The notes beneath the pieces are model-generated. The model worked only from the letters and a program-made list of their open reading frames with translations. It made no database searches and was not told where the DNA came from. Shown one piece after another: positions 15,137 to 26,897 of a DNA stretch of 64,000 nt; position 1 is the stretch's first letter, and every line of letters starts with the position of its first letter. Origin of the DNA: Nematostella vectensis (lineage: Eukaryota > Cnidaria > Anthozoa > Actiniaria > Edwardsiidae); the NCBI RefSeq assembly GCF_932526225.1, contig NC_064038.1:7501070-7565069 (forward strand), given 5' to 3'. The position numbers and the translations under genes were made by a program.

Positions 15137-15410
15137 ACAAAATGATCGACAGGTGGGCGTGGCTGTCACGTGACAAAGTGATTGACAGGTGGGCTTGGCT
15201 ATCACGTGACAAAGTGATTGACAGGTTTTTTACAAAGTGATTGACAGGTGGGCGTGGCTGTCACGTGACAAAGTGATTGACAGGTTTTTTACAAAGTGAT
15301 TGACAGGCCCTTGACAAAGTGATTGACAGGTTTTTTACAAAGTGATTGACAGGTGGGCTTGGCTATCACGTGACAAAGTGATTGACAGGTGGGTGTGGTC
15401 GTCACGTGTG
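15137..15410. repeat. Subterminal array: nine 17-bp cores spaced 36 or 23 bp
   Basis: The core ACAAAGTGATTGACAGG starts at 15137 (variant), 15173, 15209, 15232, 15268, 15291, 15314, 15337 and 15373. Steps are exactly 36 or 23 bases. The longer step adds a GTGGGCGTGGC segment and a CACGTG palindrome; the shorter one carries a T-run or CCCTTG instead. It resembles iterons and probably belongs to the element's right end. Confidence 0.85.
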
Positions 15411-15554
15411 TGTAAGGAGTCTCTGGCAAACTCGCGCATGCGCAGGTCGCGAGGCTTGGCGGAGGTGTGCGGAGACTTTTGCGCCACTTTTGGAATGAAA
15501 TTTGGGGTGATCAAAAAGTTGCGCCAGCTGCGCCAAAACCCTACTACTCCGATG

Positions 15555-15757
15555 AGTGTCACAACACACCTAAGCGATGAGTGTCACAGTACAACTAAAC
15601 GATGAGGGAACGACAAGTGAAAATGGGTGTCACAGTACAAATAAACGATGAGGGAACGACAAGTGAACATGGGTGTCACAGTACAACTAAACGATGAGGG
15701 AACGACAAGTGAACATGGGTGTCACAGTACAACTAAACGATGAGGGAATTGTAAAAG
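15555..15757. repeat. 46-bp tandem repeat array
   Basis: Units beginning GTGTCACAGTACAACTAAAC start at 15581, 15627, 15673 and 15719, exactly 46 bases apart. A partial unit precedes them. This is the last element-like sequence before host-like DNA, so it may lie in or beside the terminal repeat. Confidence 0.8.
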
Positions 15758-17293
15758 TGGGGCATAGCTTCTGAAGAATTGTTGAATAGTGGATTAACAT
15801 AAACACAAAGAAAAGAAAAAGAATCAAGTGATGCGTTTTCGGCGAAACGAATCCGGATACTTTTGAATTCGTGTTATTGTGGACGACCCCTAAGAAAGGT
15901 CAAGACGACTGATAGCGCTCACTAGTAGATGAAACATTAGCTGATAGATACTCAAGAATAAAACAAGAAGACAAAGTACTATAGATATAGTAAACAGGTA
16001 GATGGGTACAAGATAGAGTACTTAAAATATAAAGTACACACAATGCATATACAGTAATCCGAAGTAAACACAGAAAACTACAGGAAGCCCAAAGGGTTGC
16101 TTGGGATCTTTTAAGGTCTCTAATATTTCGGCTAAGGCACTGCTCTCTCACGGTGGTGAGAAATAGCCGGGGGGGGGGGGAGGGGGGAGGTAGTGACCGG
16201 GGAAGGCTAGGCATAGAGTACCGCTAAAAATAAATAAAACAGTCTTACGATTGTTATGTTGCTTGTGACGCTCAATACACAATTAGGTATATATAAACCA
16301 TGCGTTGGTGACCATCAGGTCGGAGTGTGGCCTGGATTTGATGACGAAAGGAGAGGGGGGGTGGGCAGTTATTTGGTATAACATTTGCAAAAAATGCTGT
16401 TATGAAAATACGTTTCTTCTGTTTTGAGGCAAGGATTTGAGGATAAAAAACATAAAATAAATAACGTGATATTGGGTAATTTTTGTGCACTTTAATCAAA
16501 AGAATCAAACTGCAAGATGTTATATTACAATTCGATTAGTGTTCATAACGGCTTGCTTTTAGTGGGTATCGAGAATACGAAAGAAGTCAATTACAAATGA
16601 CATTTACTTACAATTGGTAACAATATTACAATATTCTCAATAATTACAATATTCTCATGTTGGACATTACTTGATGCCAATATACCTGGCCTTCAATATC
16701 GGGTGCATTAAATATAGGTTTAAGTTTTTTTTTTAATTCGTTTTAGCAAGATTGCACTTGTGGTCTTCATCGATGCTATAATCTGTATGTTTGACTAAGT
16801 GAAAAGTGCTGGACTTGAAAGCCGACATTTTGGCATCTTTTGGGCTATACATGGCCAATTAGAACTGTGATTTGTATTTTAAAAACATCGCTTCTTGCCT
16901 TCATGGAGTCAATAGCACTGGTCGTTTGATAAGAGCCCATTGTTATCTATACTACGATTATCCATGTACCCAAATCAAAGCATTGTGCGTTCTTATTGAC
17001 TATTCATACTATGTTAATTTATTATGATTTACATCCACTCTTTAAATTCACAACATAGAGTTCATAACACTTTTCAAGAAATACCAAATTCAATGGAAAA
17101 TATCGCAATATAACAAGTTGTAGCTAACTGGGGCAAGTAGCGGATCTACGAGAGGGGGGTTATAGGGTTTTTTTTAACCCCCCACCCCCGTTGGGTTGCC
17201 TTTTCTTATTGTTCTCATTGTGTCTGTTTATTTCAAAATCGTCACGAAGATAAAATAATGACAAAAATTTTTAAGTCAAACCCTGTAGGGCCC
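15758..17293. other. AT-rich host-like sequence without recognised genes
   Basis: No coding exon was recognised. A poly-G tract lies near 16,170 and a G-run/C-run pair near 17,154-17,187 could form a hairpin. The short open frames here show no domain. Confidence 0.5.
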
Positions 17294-17299
17294 TTTATT
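17294..17299 (-). promoter_or_regulatory. AATAAA polyadenylation signal of the D8C gene
   Basis: AATAAA on the minus strand lies about 16 bases after the stop codon at 17315. Confidence 0.5.
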
Positions 17300-17314
17300 C
17301 CCCTAACACATAGA

Positions 17315-17722
17315 TCACTTGCCACAATAACGTAGAGAACAAGTCGGAGGTCCAATTAGCTCATAGATATAATACGAGCCGCAGTTAAGGATTCTGATGT
17401 CATTGGACCAGCTGCAGCAGTTAGTGGACCAGTGATAACAAACTCTCCGTGTTACAATTCCTTCTTTCACCGTAGGATGCGCGCCGTTCACCCAACCAGT
17501 TGCATGAGTGTTGCACAAATTTTCAGAAGGACAGGCAGATGGGATGACCGTCCCTGCGGCGCCTTCAAAGCGGTACCACTTTTTCAACAGCCCGCTGTCG
17601 CAGAGTGTTGTGGTCTGTGGCGAGTTAACGTTGCGGCTTGCATCAGACAATGTTGTGTAAGAGGCGCATTCCGGGAAGTCTATTTCTGCGATTCGAAATG
17701 GATAATCAGAGTTGTAGCAGGC
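17315..17722 (-). CDS. Terminal exon encoding a D8C domain (uromodulin/OIT3-like)
   Basis: The exon starts after a pyrimidine-rich AG acceptor at 17,724-17,723 and ends in a stop. It encodes about 135 residues with the D8C pattern of uromodulin, GP2 and OIT3: many cysteines, KWYRFEGAAG, THATGWVNGAHP, GIVTRRVCYHW, CCSW, and a closing CGSYYIYELIGPPTCSLRYC. D8C domains are extracellular and disulfide-rich. The exon probably belongs to the same minus-strand gene as the signal-peptide PAN exon at 21,519-21,819. The intron phases (phase 1 there, phase 0 here) do not match directly, so at least one exon between them was not recognised. Confidence 0.78.
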   Translation of the reverse strand, partial: ACYNSDYPFRIAEIDFPECASYTTLSDASRNVNSPQTTTLCDSGLLKKWYRFEGAAGTVIPSACPSENLCNTHATGWVNGAHPTVKEGIVTRRVCYHWSTNCCSWSNDIRILNCGSYYIYELIGPPTCSLRYCGK

Positions 17723-17939
17723 CTCCAAAATATGGGGGAGGAACGTAACAGAAGCAATAACTTGGAAGGGGGGGGGACAGCCACGCCCCTAGTGTCCCTT
17801 TTTTGGTGTTTGAAAGCATCTAGACACGTCTGAACTTCACATATTGTTGTCTTCTCTGGCCCACTGTATGTATGGAGTAAGGGAATGTGGGGTACTCGTC
17901 GTAATGGATGGGGGTTCTGAGAAACATAATATCAATCAA

Positions 17940-18038
17940 TGGCTGTCGTGTCGTCGGCCGTCGGAATAGTATAGCGGTCGTACGACGGCCGTCGGATAGA
18001 ATAGATGGGACGGCCGTCGGAACTGAACGGAAGATAAT
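17940..18038. repeat. Short GACGGCCGTCGGA-type repeats
   Basis: Three or four copies of a palindromic ACGGCCGT core lie just left of the 38-bp minisatellite. Confidence 0.5.
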
Positions 18039-18084
18039 GTATTCCAGCGCAAAAAGGGGGCTAATTCCATACCTACCGTACTAC

Positions 18085-19030
18085 TAACGAAGAGGAGGTA
18101 TGTTGAGTGAGTATAAGTGCGACAACGAAAAAGAGGTATGATGAGTGAGTATAAGTGCGACAACGAAGAGGAGGTATGATGAGTGAGTACAAGTGCGACA
18201 ACGAAGAGGAGGTATGATGACCGAGTATAAGTGCGACAACGAAGAGGAGGTATGATGAGTGAGTATAAGTACAACAACGAAGAGGAGGTATGATGAGTGA
18301 GTATAAGTAAAACAAGGAAGAGGAGGTATGATGAGTGAGTATAAGTAAAACAAGGAAGAGGAGGTATGATGAGTGAGTATAAGTAAAACAAGGAAGAGGA
18401 GGTATGATGAGTGAGTATAAGTGCGACAACGAAGAGGAGGTATGATGAGCGAGTACAAGTGCGACAACGAAGAGGAGGTATGATGAGGGAGTATAAATGC
18501 GACAACGAATAGGTGGTTTGATGAGTGAGTATAAGTAAAACAACGAAAAGGAGGTATGATGGGCGAGTATAAGTACGACAACAAAGAGCTGATATGATGA
18601 GCGAGTACAAGTGCGACAACGAAGAGGAGGTAGCTAAACTAGCTTTCAAGGCTGTACATTTTACTAATTGGCCGGCACATCTTCGGCTTCAACAATATGT
18701 ACCTGGCAGAACTTTAAGGTCCAGCAGTGAATTTAAACTTAGCACGGCCCACACACCTGGTACTTTCTCGTATAATGCCTCTCAAATGTTTAACATGTTA
18801 CCAACTGCAACGAGAGAGGCTCGAGATTTCACAATGTTTAAGCGGAGCGCTAAGCTCTACTTCAGCAATAGAGCCAGGACCAGAGTAACCACACTTAATG
18901 CTAAATAGGAACATGTATGTTTCTTGTATATTTATATTTTAAAATTTCAAGTTTATAGTATATTATTTATTATATTGTTAGTTAGTTTCATTAGCATAGA
19001 AGAGCCTCTCATGTTGGAATGCTAATAAAC

Positions 19031-19108
<78 letters not shown>

Positions 19109-21290
19109 GAGCGAGTACAAGTGCGACAACGAAGAGGAGGTATGATGAGTGAGTATAAGTAAAACAACGAAAAGGAGGTATGATGAGTGAGTATAAGTAA
19201 AACAACGAAAAGGAGGTATGATGAGCGAGTACAAGTAAAACAACCAGGAGGAGGTATGATGAGTGAGTATAAGTAAAACAACGAAGAGGAGGTATGATGA
19301 GTGAGTATAAGTACAACAACGAAGAGGAGGTATGATGAGTAAGTATAAGTAAAACAACAAAGAGGAGGTATGATGAGCGAGTATAAGTAAAACAACGAAG
19401 AGGAGGTATGATGAGCGAGTATAAGTAAAACAACGAAGAGGAGGTATGATGAGCGAGTATAAGTGCGACAACGAAGAGGAGGTATGATGAGTGAGTATAA
19501 GTAAAACAACGAACAGGAGGTAGGATGAGGGAGTATAAGTAAAACAACGAAGAGGAGGTATGATGAGCGAGTATAAGTAAAACAACGAAGAGGAGGTATG
19601 ATGAGCGAGTATAAGTGCGACAACGAAGAGGAGGTATGATGAGTGAGTATAAGTACAACAACGAACAGGAGGTATGATGAGTGAGTATAAGTAAAACAAC
19701 GAAGAGGAGGTATGCTGAGCTAGTATAAGTAAAACAACGAAGAGGAGGTATGCTGAGCAAGTATAAGTGCGTCAACGAAGAGGAGGTATGATGACGGAGT
19801 ATAAGTGCAGCAACGAAGAGGAGGTATGATGAGAGAGAGTATAAGTACGACAACGAAGAGGAGGCATGATCAGCGAATATAAGTGCGACAACGAAGTGGA
19901 GGTATGATGAGCGAGTATAAGTGCGACAAAGAAGAGCAGGTATGATGAGTGAGTATAAGTAAAACAACGAAGAGGAGGTATGATGAGCGAGTATCAGTGC
20001 GACAACCAAGAGGAGGTATGATGAGCGAGTGTAAGTGCGACAACGAAGAGGAAGTATGATGAGTGAGTATAAGTAAAACAACGAAGAGGGGGTATGATGA
20101 GCGAGTGTAAGTACAACAACGAAGAGGAGGTATGATGAGTGAGTATAAGTAAAACAACGAAGAGGAGGTATGATGACCGAGTACAAGTGCGTCAACGAAG
20201 AGGAGGTATGATGACCGAGTACAAGTGCGACAACGAAGAAGAGTTATGATGAGTGAGTATATATAAGTAAAACAACGAAGAGGAGGTATGATGAGGAAGT
20301 ATAAGTAAAACAACGAAGAGGAGGTATGATGACCGAGTATAAGTGCGACAACGAAGAAGAGTTATGATGAGTGAGTATATATAAGTAAAACAACGAAGAG
20401 GAGGTATGATGAGGAAGTATAAGTAAAACAACGAAGAGGAGGTATGATGAGCGAGTATAAGTGCGACAACGAAGAAGAGTTATGATGAGTGAGTATATAT
20501 AAGTAAAACAACGAAGAGGAGGTATGATGACGGAGTATAAGTACAACAACGAGGAGGAGGTATGATGAGCGAATATAAGTAAAACAACGAAGAGGAGGTA
20601 TGATGAGTGAGTACAAGTGCGACAACGAAGAGGAGGTATAATGAGCGAGTATAAGTAAAACAACGAAGAGGAGATATGATGAGCGAGTATAAGTAAAACA
20701 ACGAAGAGGAGGTATAATGAGCGAGTATAAGTAAAACAACGAAGAGGAGGTATGATTAGTGAGTATAAGTAAAACAACGAAGAGGAGGTATGATGACCGA
20801 GTATAAGTGCGACAACGAAGAGGAGGTATGATGAGTGAGTATAAGTAAAACAACGAAGAGGAGCTATGATGAGCGAGTATAAGTAAAACAACGAAGAGGA
20901 GGTATGATTAGTGAGTATAAGTAAAACAACGAAGAGGAGGTATGATGAGCGAGTATAAGTAAAACAACTAGGAGGAGGTATGATGAGTGAGTATAAGTAC
21001 AACAACGAACAGGAGGTATGATGAGTGAGTATAAGTAAAACAACGAAGAGGAGGTATGATGACCGAGTATAAGTGCGACAACTAGGAGGAGGTATGATGA
21101 GTGAGTATAAGTACAACAACGAACAGGAGGTATGATGAGTGAGTATAAGTAAAACAACGAAGAGGAGGTATGATGACCGAGTATAAGTGCGACAACGTAT
21201 AGGTGGTATGATGAGGGAGTATAAATGCGACAACAAATAGGTGGTTTGATGAGCGAGTATAAATGCGACAACGAAGAGGAGGGACACAAC
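18085..21290. repeat. 38-bp minisatellite, about 70 copies, split by a LINE 3' end
   Basis: The unit starts TATGATGAGTGAGTATAAGT and ends with AACGAAGAGGAGG, 38 bp in all. The most common variation is GCGAC versus AAAAC and GAGCGAG versus GAGTGAG. The array runs from 18,085 to 18,632 and from 19,107 to 21,290. It lies in the intron between the PAN and D8C exons. On the transcribed minus strand the typical unit is pyrimidine-rich and free of AG dinucleotides. Open frames in it are by-products. Confidence 0.93.
18633..19106 (+). mobile_element. 5'-truncated LINE: RT C-terminus plus ATT microsatellite tail
   Basis: The segment encodes the final part of a non-LTR retrotransposon ORF (LAFKAVHFTNWPAHLRL, RTLRSSS, FSYNASQMFNMLP, FTMFKRSAKLYFSN), a stop at about 18,906 and a 3' UTR. 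It ends in about 25 ATT units. Minisatellite flanks both sides, and the 36 bases at 18,597-18,632 and 19,107-19,142 are identical. Confidence 0.8.
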
Positions 21291-21518
21291 GAACAGGAGG
21301 AGAATTATTATACACGCGACACAGAGAGAATACGAAAATTCAGAGATTGAGCAAAATTAGTAGGTGACAAGCCTAGAAGCCAGGTGTCTTACATGTCTTG
21401 AAATCAGCCTTTTTGATAAATCTATTTTATAAAACCCTTATAATCTCTTTCAATAGTGAAGTGACATAATTACAAAGGGTATTTCAGTCTAATAATAAGC
21501 CAATCTTAAGAAACTTAC

Positions 21519-21819
21519 CCCCTCGGATGTTGGCGTAGATGGCAGTCCTGTCTTTCTTCATTCGTTTTGGATACATGACCTTCGTCGCGTTATTCAAGTC
21601 ACACTTCTTTTTCACCCTCCAGTAGTTGACGCTGAGACATTTCTGATCTTCGTCGCATTTGAGGTTGCATTCTCCGAGGTTCGATACGTCAATGGTCTTG
21701 TACGCTGAGTCCAGTAAAGCCGTGTTGGGCTCCGAGTATTGGACGTTCTGCCCTGAGGAAGAATGGGGAAGATAGATTCCCCACAAGAGAACGGTGCTCA
21801 AAAACAGGAGAAGTGCCAT
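21519..21819 (-). CDS. First coding exon: signal peptide plus PAN/apple-like domain
   Basis: The ATG at 21819 opens a hydrophobic signal peptide (MALLLFLSTVLLWGIYLPHS). A PAN/apple-type cysteine pattern follows (LGECNLKCDEDQKCLSVNYW, then KKCDLNNATK and IYANIRGG). The exon ends at a GTAAGT donor (21,518-21,513), phase 1. PAN domains bind protein or carbohydrate outside the cell. The downstream D8C exon on the same strand, 4 kb away, is probably part of the same secreted protein, with a minisatellite-filled intron between. Confidence 0.75.
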
Positions 21820-24000
21820 TATGAGAGACTTCTTAAAATGAATACTTTCCTATCAAAATAACTCTCAATACCTTAGTTAGTTATTCAGATTTGTTGTTAA
21901 TAATTGATTATTATTATTATTATTGTACTTGCGCCAAAATGCATCGCTTTGCAACCAAAATATTCGAGGAGCTTCCAGAAAGCCTTCATTGTGACGAAAT
22001 CTTGAAAAATCCCAAGATTTCTAATCCGTTTTCCATTAGGTGGTGTACACCTTTTTAGGTGTCGTAGCCCACAGTGCTTTATGGATATCAAATAAATGAG
22101 GATTGACAAAAACGTGAAAAACTGCAGAAGTATGTATAAGTAGAAGAAAAACAGCCAAACAAACAAACAGTCGAGAAATGTCAACGTTTCGGATTTTACT
22201 TGCAATCCTTCTACTTATAAATGAATGAGGATGTAAGCGAAAATAAAAACAGAGCCACAATAAGAAAAATGCAGCATTCTTGTTCATGTGCCTGTAAATA
22301 GTCATATGGTTTTCAAAAACCAGGATTCAACCAGGTTTTCGTTACCCATGAACCACGGGGGGTTACGTTAGTCAAGCACAATGCATGATGGCTGTCTATC
22401 AAATTAAGACGGCTGTAGAATCTATCTATAGAATTTTAACCACTCGTTAGTTGAACCTATACACAATTTCAAGAGTTGGAGGTTTTAAATCCAAAGGTCT
22501 TTGATAAACTCCAGTTTTTCTACACATGTATTACAAGGAAATATTCCCATGTCTTAAACAGCTGGCCCAAGGATTATGCGAGAAATTACTTGATTAATAA
22601 TAAATAGATAGGAATCCCATCTCACCATTTATGCATTTTTAATAATAAACATTTTTCAACTTTTCCTATATTTTACTATTTTCACTGTTAAACAAATTTG
22701 TCCAATCCAATTTGGAATTAGTTAGTCTTAGGGTTTGGAGATCTTTGAAATATCCAAGCAAGAACATAACTAAATAGCAGGGCATCGTATTGTATTGAGT
22801 ATGGCTGGACAGTGCTGAATAACGTATGCGCATGCGCGTGCTCTGGCGCAAACAAGCACAATTGTAGTGTTGAATCGTTTGAGTAAAGGTACGGAAGACT
22901 GACTTCAGTCGCTGGACAGCATTAAAACCATACTTCACAAAAGATAACAGACTTGTTTGATAATGATGGAGTCATAAAGAAAATTTTAGCCTTAAGTTTG
23001 GTCTAGTTTTCTTAGCATTCGCCAAAATGTGACAGTTCGCAGGTAAAACGCCGCCATTTCAAAACAAAAAGGCTGGTCTAACCGCGCGGTACTGGACTAG
23101 TATCGCGCTTTTCAGCACTGGCGTATGGCTGGGAGACAGACGCCATATCTTCTTTGTTAAATTCCCAGGCTTCGCAGGCTGCGCGCTCACCCCCCTCCTC
23201 CTCCGGGGGAATTTCCAAGGGGCCCCTTGGCGGCCAAAAAGTGGGTCATCATTTCTTACTAAGGAATCTTTAAATACTATGCTTTTTCCATATAATTCAT
23301 ATGACTGCGCACCCCCCTCGGCCAATCCTGGGAACGCGCCTGTATTCCGACCTTAATAATGAGGTGATTGCGGTGTTAGCTAGCGCGTGAAACTTTATCA
23401 CCCTCTAGCAGATTTTCTCAAGTAAATGCTTTTCTTAAGTCTAGCATCAAATAAGCGCCCCCGTCACCGTCACCAATGAACCATTGGACGAACGGAATGT
23501 CACGGCACGTGTCCAGAGGAACACGAGAAGAGATGGGTTCGACTCAGGTCGACCCATTTTTTGGTAGTTAAGAAGGCGATTTTATGTGTGTAATTGGAAA
23601 AAAACCGTTTCTGGATAGATCTAGTAAACTAATACCAGAAGATGCCAATTGGAAATTAATAGCCCATTTTCGAATTATGCTGGACTGCTCTCAAAGAAAA
23701 GCTTCAAATCGAGGCCCTGTGCTTAAACTACAGTAAATTAAACAGAATGGGCACAGGGCCTCGATTAAAAGCTTCGAAGCCATAGAGCGTAATTCGGAAA
23801 AGATACTGATCCGCGAACAGTTAATTACTACCCCCCCACCCTTCGTTATTGTCAAGACACGCCCCTGCAATGATATGCAGATATGCACAAGCGGTAACCG
23901 TTGGATCAGTATAAAAATTTTACAGGAATTGGAAGGTTGAGAAGATTTAGATGTAGCACTTTAAAAAAAATTTCACTGCAGTTGTAAGTAAGTTGTAAGT
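21820..24000. other. Non-coding host DNA, no recognised genes
   Basis: AT-rich sequence with an ATT microsatellite at 21,908-21,925. A GC-rich patch at 23,080-23,340 looks repeat-derived, and a hairpin is listed separately. No exon with a recognisable domain was found on either strand. Confidence 0.5.
23701..23772. repeat. Inverted repeat (22-bp arms, 28-base loop)
   Basis: The arms at 23,701-23,722 and 23,751-23,772 pair at 20 of 22 positions (GCTTCAAATCGAGGCCCTGT against its complement). It may be a small transposon remnant. Confidence 0.6.
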
Positions 24001-24002
24001 AA

Positions 24003-24812
24003 CTATAAAATTAATTGTATTTTCTCATGTCAATCCAATTGATATAAGTACCCAGCTGGGAATACAGTTTTAAACTTTATCATATTCTCAATAAAAAGGA
24101 TGAGCCTTTTTTGGTGCAGGGCCAGAGGCAAACCATGAACTTTCATCGGCTTATACTATATGCTTTGTTTAAAAATCTGAATTAAAATTCTAAATCTAAT
24201 CTACAAAATTAGCAACAACAGGAATTTTAAAAAGTCATTTGAAAAAATAGCATTTGCCCCCAAAGCAATTAAAATAAAAATCTGAGGATTGCCGCCCAGC
24301 ACAAAGTTTTCTAGCTATGGCCAGGATTTTAAGAGGGGAGGGGGCTTGTTTAACCATTTAGTGGACCATTTTCTCTTAGGTTGCTCGGGTGGAGTGGTTC
24401 TGGCTACGGGCTATAAAATTAATTGTATTTTCTCATGTCAATCCAATTGATATAAGCACCCAGCTGGGAATACAGTTTTAAACTTTATCATATTCTCAAT
24501 GAAAGGATGAGCATTTTTTGGTGCAGGGCCAGAGGCAAACCATGAACTTTCATTGGCTTATACCTTATGCTTCGTTTAAAAATCTGAATTAAAATTCTAA
24601 ATCTAATTTACAAAATTAGCAACAACAGGACTTTTAAGAAGTCATTTGAAAAAATAGCATTTGCCCCCGAAGCAATTAAAGATCTGAGGATTGCCGCCCA
24701 GCACAAAGTTTTCTAGCTATGGACAGGATTTTGAGAGGGGAGGGGCTTGTTTAACCATTTAGTGGACCATTTTTTCTTAGGTTGCTCGAGTGGAGTGGTT
24801 CTGGCTACGGGC
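24003..24812. repeat. Tandem duplication, period 408 bp
   Basis: The copies start at 24003 and 24411 (both CTATAAAATTAATTG) and stay alignable to about 24,812 with scattered substitutions and small deletions. No coding content was found apart from the repeat itself. Confidence 0.85.
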
Positions 24813-24929
24813 CTACTTTTGCTTGATTGGACATGCATACAAGTCAAAGCAATTCGTAGAGAAATGGTGATACAGTCAGAAGTTGTAGGATAATATCGCA
24901 AAAGACCGACGCACATCAAATGATAACTA

Positions 24930-25463
<534 letters not shown>

Positions 25464-25482
25464 CTAGAATCATGAATACCTC

Positions 25483-25483
<1 letters not shown>

Positions 25484-25561
<78 letters not shown>

Positions 25562-25675
25562 TAATAATAATAAAAATTATAATAGTAATAATAACGATAA
25601 AAATATTAATAATAATGATGATAATAATAATAATAATAATAGTCGTAATCATAATCATAATCATAATCATAATAG
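25484..25675. repeat. AAT microsatellite with ATAATC tail
   Basis: About 190 bases of AAT/ATG triplets, ending in four ATAATC units. It explains an apparent isoleucine-rich frame on the minus strand. Confidence 0.9.
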
Positions 25676-26261
25676 ACAGATGTCTTCTAGAAATTGAACT
25701 AAAAAAATTACATAAATAGACTCTAGCAACTCGACCTACGGTGAGGAGGCACAATAATTGATGTTAATCAAAATTTTGAATATCTTATGTGCATTTTTTA
25801 TAGCTTTTCAGGTTGCTTAGCAAACTTAGTCACTTCAGTAATTATGCGTAGCGAATCACGAAGACCGAGGTGTCATACAGATTATCACATTTTTCGAGAA
25901 CAACAGAAGATTCGGATATTATAAATACGCGCGTATGAATAATAAGCGAGAGCTATAAAGCTTGTTTTGGTTAACACAAGAGCGAAGATAATGGTTTCTA
26001 GGGGATATGATACTTTTATTTGATAAGTGATCGCAGGTATAAAAGGTCAATCATCTTTGTGACTCTCGTAAGCCGTAAGCTTACAGGTCAAACGAGACCA
26101 GGCGCATATTGGCAGTCGGCATACAAAGGAAATAACAACGATAAAGTATAGGGCCATTATCGACGTCTGGATCGCACCCTGATCAGGATTTTCGAGCACT
26201 CGATTCAGTCTTGGCTGTGTGTTTATGGGTTGATCGCCATCCGTGTATGCGGTAAGTGGAT

Positions 26262-26897
26262 ATGGGTATCAATGGGTCTAAAAGTGAGCCAGCAACAGAG
26301 TCGATTCCAGCATTGGTTCCAGACTCTATTCTCCCACTTAATACCCAGGTCAAAGTACACTTAGTACCTAAATTCTGCACCTCCGAGAGAACAAGATTTA
26401 ACAGTCGCTACTACTTACTAGTAACCGTCAGAAACAAACCGGGGCCAGTGAGTCAGAACGGGCAACGACAAAACACTGCTATAGGGTGTACAGAACTCAG
26501 AACGGCCGATAAGAACAGCAAACACAATCTTACAGCAAACCTGGAATTCAAACATCGAAGGCTTAGTAACGGAGGGAATGACTCTTTTGCGGGAATTAGC
26601 GCGATGCGACCGCAGTCACTTAAGGGTAAACCAGAGACAAGCGTGGAAGTATCGGAGGTTGTTATTGTGGAGAAGCAGTCTATAAGGATCTCAGGCTTGT
26701 TCCGAGGATCATGTCACTTGCCTGACATCACAGATGCCGAGTCTTTCGATCTTATTCTTTGTCCTAGTGGGGTCATTGATCGTATGAGTACTGGACCTAG
26801 TGTATGCTGGATGCTGCTAGGAACTCTCTACACAAAATTACGTAATTCGAAACACGAGAAGCAATGGAAAGCTGCAGTTAAAAGCACGCTAAATTAA
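26262..26897 (+). CDS. Unrecognised 211-residue ORF with myristoylation-like N-terminus
   Basis: The frame has no stop from before 26,256 to the TAA at 26,897. The first ATG, at 26262, gives MGINGSKSEPATES. Glycine at position 2 and serine at 6 fit an N-myristoylation signal. The N-terminal two thirds are polar and Ser/Asn/Arg-rich. The C-terminal third has folded-looking segments (SVEVSEVVIVEKQSIRISGL, SFDLILCPSGVIDRMSTG, CWMLLGTLYTKLRN). I recognise no family. It could be a single-exon host gene, a large exon or a remnant. The composition is balanced and not repeat-derived, which favours a real coding sequence. Confidence 0.4.
   Translation: MGINGSKSEPATESIPALVPDSILPLNTQVKVHLVPKFCTSERTRFNSRYYLLVTVRNKPGPVSQNGQRQNTAIGCTELRTADKNSKHNLTANLEFKHRRLSNGGNDSFAGISAMRPQSLKGKPETSVEVSEVVIVEKQSIRISGLFRGSCHLPDITDAESFDLILCPSGVIDRMSTGPSVCWMLLGTLYTKLRNSKHEKQWKAAVKSTLN

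Larger units (their letters stand above)
1..15757. mobile_element. Polinton/Maverick (adintovirus-like) element, left end outside window
   Basis: The block combines a protein-primed family B DNA polymerase, a DDE integrase of retroviral type, an A32-like packaging ATPase, a double jelly-roll major capsid protein and a single jelly-roll minor capsid protein. That set defines Polintons and the related adintoviruses. None of the large ORFs contains a frameshift or internal stop, so the copy is young or under selection. Gene order from the left: TFIIB-like, ankyrin and zinc-repeat genes (plus strand), then ten minus-strand genes from 2,480 to 10,152, then integrase (plus) converging on polymerase (minus). 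The right limit is placed after the second tandem array, near 15,757, because host-like sequence follows. No terminal inverted repeat can be tested, since the left end is not in the window. No adenain-like protease was recognised; it may lie further left or be divergent. Confidence 0.93.

Noticed and set aside
15137-15410. CRISPR array
   Set aside because: Repeats are short, spacers are themselves repeated, and the context is eukaryotic with no cas genes.
15900-16214. 104-codon minus-strand ORF through a poly-G tract
   Set aside because: Proline run comes from the homopolymer; no domain or splice context.
18978-21315. Several Ser/Leu/Tyr-rich minus-strand ORFs (SSYLLFVVLLILTHH-type)
   Set aside because: Translations of the 38-bp minisatellite; three frames are open because of unit composition.
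23059-23325. 88-codon minus-strand ORF in a GC-rich patch
   Set aside because: No domain, low complexity and repeat-like flanks; coding status cannot be supported.
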